NCBI GenBank assembly: GCA_016929815.1 | Contig: JAFGIC010000530.1 | Coordinates: 1-6,638, forward strand | Origin: Deltaproteobacteria bacterium | GTDB lineage: Bacteria > Desulfobacterota > DSM-4660 > Desulfatiglandales > HGW-15 | Length of the DNA: 6,638 nt | Direction: 5' to 3' | Shown here: in pieces, positions 6,438 to 6,638 of the stretch | How the letters are laid out: the number at the start of each line of letters is the position of its first letter | Position numbering within the stretch: position 1 is the first letter of the stretch | Notes under the pieces: generated by a model | Seen by the model: only the letters and a program-made list of their open reading frames with translations | Databases searched by the model: none | Told to the model about the DNA's origin: nothing | Made by a program: the position numbers and the translations under genes

Positions 6438-6638
6438 TTATAACTCATTTTCATTATATACCATGCCTGTTACCCCATAACCGCATATTCCCATTACCCT
6501 GACGGTTGCAAGGGTGTTTTTAAGAAGTCCGGGTGACGGGAAGATGATATTAAGATAATTGTCGCTTATGCCTTCGATCATATCCTTTTTTTGTGGATGC
6601 CTGCCTTTTGTGATCACTGAAAATTCCTTGCCGATGCA
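6438..6638 (-). CDS. mtaB: 3' end of a tRNA methylthiotransferase, MtaB-type (TRAM domain), partial
   Basis: The minus-strand frame is open from the right edge to a TAA at 6438-6440, giving the last 66 residues of a longer protein. The fragment carries GKEFSVITKGR, then EGISDNYLNIIFPSPGLL and NTLATVRVMGICGYGVTGMVY. This is the C-terminal TRAM RNA-binding domain of radical-SAM methylthiotransferases. The SDNYLNI segment, matching the family's TxNYxxV, fits MtaB (conversion of t6A37 to ms2t6A37 in tRNA) better than MiaB or RimO. The radical-SAM CxxxCxxC motif and the N-terminal domain would lie outside the window, so the subfamily is inferred from the tail only. It converges on the KptA-like gene, with the hairpin terminator between them. 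Confidence 0.68.
   Translation of the reverse strand, partial: CIGKEFSVITKGRHPQKKDMIEGISDNYLNIIFPSPGLLKNTLATVRVMGICGYGVTGMVYNENEL

Overview
The window looks like a chromosomal stretch from a Gram-negative bacterium, most plausibly Desulfobacterota (the former Deltaproteobacteria) or a relative. This rests on the soluble GAF-PAS hybrid histidine kinase, the HDOD and CheD signalling domains, a periplasmic SurA-type protein, a KptA-like protein of unusual type, and moderate-GC genes separated by AT-rich gaps. It is inference from gene style; there is no rRNA or other marker to fix the taxon. No transposon, integrase, phage gene, CRISPR array, tRNA or rRNA was seen.

Layout from left to right. 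Positions 1-413 are AT-rich and non-coding. They hold a possible terminator for a gene off the left edge, a sigma-54-like promoter candidate (244-259), and two copies of a CCTGCC(T/G)GAAACT element 77 bp apart that flank it. Next come two co-directional signalling genes 28 bp apart. The first is a cytoplasmic hybrid histidine kinase (GAF-PAS-HisKA-HATPase-REC). The second joins an N-terminal CheD-type glutamine deamidase domain to a C-terminal HDOD domain. Together they look like a small signalling operon. Its stop codon overlaps that of a convergent acyl-CoA thioesterase of the YkhA/YciA hotdog type. Upstream of the thioesterase, on the same minus strand, lies a secreted SurA-N-like chaperone that appears to lack the parvulin PPIase domain. 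A strong hairpin terminator sits between these two genes, and its U-tract abuts the thioesterase ribosome-binding site.

A 415-bp divergent intergenic region follows and ends in a terminator-like hairpin. It precedes a plus-strand gene for a KptA/Tpt1-like (RNA 2'-phosphotransferase family) protein in which three of the four catalytic tetrad residues appear to be replaced. A bidirectional hairpin terminator then separates this gene from the minus-strand 3' end of a radical-SAM tRNA methylthiotransferase of MtaB type. Only its TRAM domain is inside the window.

The most unusual content is the CheD-HDOD fusion next to a hybrid kinase, the KptA-like protein with a degenerate active site, and the PPIase-less SurA-like protein. 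The signalling pair may link a cytoplasmic sensory input to receptor or protein deamidation and an HDOD output, but its targets cannot be read from this window.
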